From Micrococcales bacterium 31B (GTDB taxonomy: Bacteria; Actinomycetota; Actinomycetes; Actinomycetales; Dermabacteraceae), in contig JAFFTF010000007.1 of NCBI GenBank assembly GCA_022803075.1, positions 98,815-148,967 of the forward strand: a stretch of 50,153 nucleotides of DNA, given 5' to 3'. Under the pieces are notes generated by a model, which saw only the letters and a program-made list of their open reading frames with translations, searched no databases and was not told where the DNA came from. The position numbers and the translations under genes are program-made. Shown here one piece after another: positions 49,523 through 50,153 of the stretch (its first letter is position 1; each line of letters begins with the position of its first letter).

Positions 49523-49847
49523 TTATCCCGCCGGGCAGGCGGGGTCTTTCATGATGGTCTCGAACTCAATTGGCGTCAACTTCCCGAGTCGGCGTTGACG
49601 GCGGTGGGGCGCGCTTCGAGGCAATACATGATCGCGAGCCGGAGCTCTTCGCGGGTGGCCCACTCAACCTCTGGTTGAGGACGTTTTTTTGCAGCAGGCT
49701 GAACCAGTTCTCTATTGCCGCGTGGTCCGCGCAGGCACCTACTCTGCCTATGGACTCGCGGAGTTTGTAGCGGCAAAGCGTTCGCCGGAATCCAAGGGCC
49801 ATCATGATCACGACCGTCGCACCAGCGGCGTGACTACAACCTGTCAC
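49523..49847 (-). pseudogene. Fragment of an IS3-family transposase (OrfB C-terminus)
   Basis: Pieces in different frames give the expected order: 'RESIGRVGACADHAAIENWFS' type DDE end with the final Glu, 'LLQKNVLNQR', then 'WATREELRLAIMYCLEA', then 'GKLTPIEFETIM', ending at a TAA (49525-49523). At least two frameshifts separate them, and the N-terminal catalytic part is absent, so it is non-functional. Confidence 0.75.
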
Positions 49848-50099
49848 CTAACCGTGCCGGAGTCCAACCGGGCACGTTATGCTGCACCCGTCGGCGTCGC
49901 GCCCGACCGACCGCGATGACCCCGCACGAAGGGCGCCCAGTCAACGCTGGTGTGCCCCCGACCGTCACGACCAGCAGCCCGTCGCGCGGGTCGACACGTT
50001 CGACATGGACATCATCGAGGCCGAGAAGAAGATCGCAGCGGGAACATGGGTTAGCAGAAGACCGTGCATCAGCGCACACCGAAGTTGAGTGAGACACGT
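49848..50099. other. Unassigned gene-poor sequence
   Basis: No gene is convincing here. One plus-strand frame contains 'VDTFDMDIIEAEKKIAAG', weakly like a multicopper oxidase segment, but it is short and broken. This looks like an extension of the mobile-element debris. Confidence 0.4.
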
Positions 50100-50153
50100 C
50101 GAGGTCCTCGGAGAGAATCAGACAGTTTGCACTACTGATCTTCGGGGACCTCG
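50100..50153. repeat. Imperfect inverted repeat at window edge
   Basis: CGAGGTCC (50100-50107) pairs with GGACCTCG (50146-50153), and TCAG/CTGA pair inside. It may be an insertion-sequence end or long hairpin continuing past the window. Confidence 0.4.

Noticed and set aside
49916-50091. Multicopper oxidase or nitrite-reductase fragment
   Set aside because: Only about 18 residues look similar and the frame is short and broken.

Overview
The window is about 50 kb of high-GC DNA with an actinobacterial gene set. It carries a mycothiol-style DsbA-like reductase, a protein O-mannosyltransferase divergent from rsmI, the metG-tatD-DUF348/G5 protein-rsmA-ispE order, truncated haemoglobin GlbO, and an L32 without cysteines. 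Many genes start with GTG, and at least ten appear leaderless: a -10 hexamer ends exactly 6 nt before the start codon. A host-associated Actinomycetaceae-like organism (Trueperella, Arcanobacterium or Schaalia type) fits, but the species cannot be read from the sequence. No tRNA, rRNA or CRISPR array was recognised.

Layout. 1-4.3 kb: a DinB-like/hotdog fusion protein, a VapBC (FitAB-type) toxin-antitoxin pair, an SDR oxidoreductase, a CydC/D-like ABC remnant, a low-GC patch encoding a cysteine-rich secreted protein whose signal peptide is split by a CT repeat, and glbO. 4.4-9 kb: an MFS exporter, then a four-gene minus-strand operon (small secreted protein, large membrane protein, ABC ATPase, permease) behind three 19-bp tandem repeats. 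9-11.3 kb: a sulfurtransferase and a RES-type toxin-antitoxin pair. 11.4-16.8 kb: a mannitol PTS block (ptsI, mtlD, mtlF, mtlA), in which mtlA encodes two consecutive EIIB domains. 17-22 kb: a MalQ homologue whose catalytic motifs are altered, and pepN. 22-29.5 kb: a DsbA-like reductase, a decayed M60-type metalloprotease, OsmC, trmB, rpiB and nei.

29.5-36.8 kb is a cell-wall hydrolase island: an NlpC/P60 enzyme with three peptidoglycan-binding domains, then one NlpC/P60 and two M23 enzymes. The last three share an N-terminal block of four roughly 45-residue repeats ending in a 'W...G.P.P' motif. The same repeat type occurs in the decayed M60 protein. These three genes also share a conserved upstream leader with a TCCTGTC...GACAGGA hairpin and promoter-proximal GTCACA boxes, so they look like one co-regulated family made by duplication and domain swapping. 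A siderophore-interacting protein with an iron-box-like site sits inside the island.

37-49 kb is a largely conserved housekeeping block: O-mannosyltransferase, rsmI, rpmF, metG, tatD, a DUF348/G5 protein with a lysozyme-like C-terminus, rsmA, ispE, a thioesterase, and an unusual alpha/beta-hydrolase-RidA fusion. The last kilobase is wreckage: an acyltransferase tail cut by IS481-like and IS3-like remnants.
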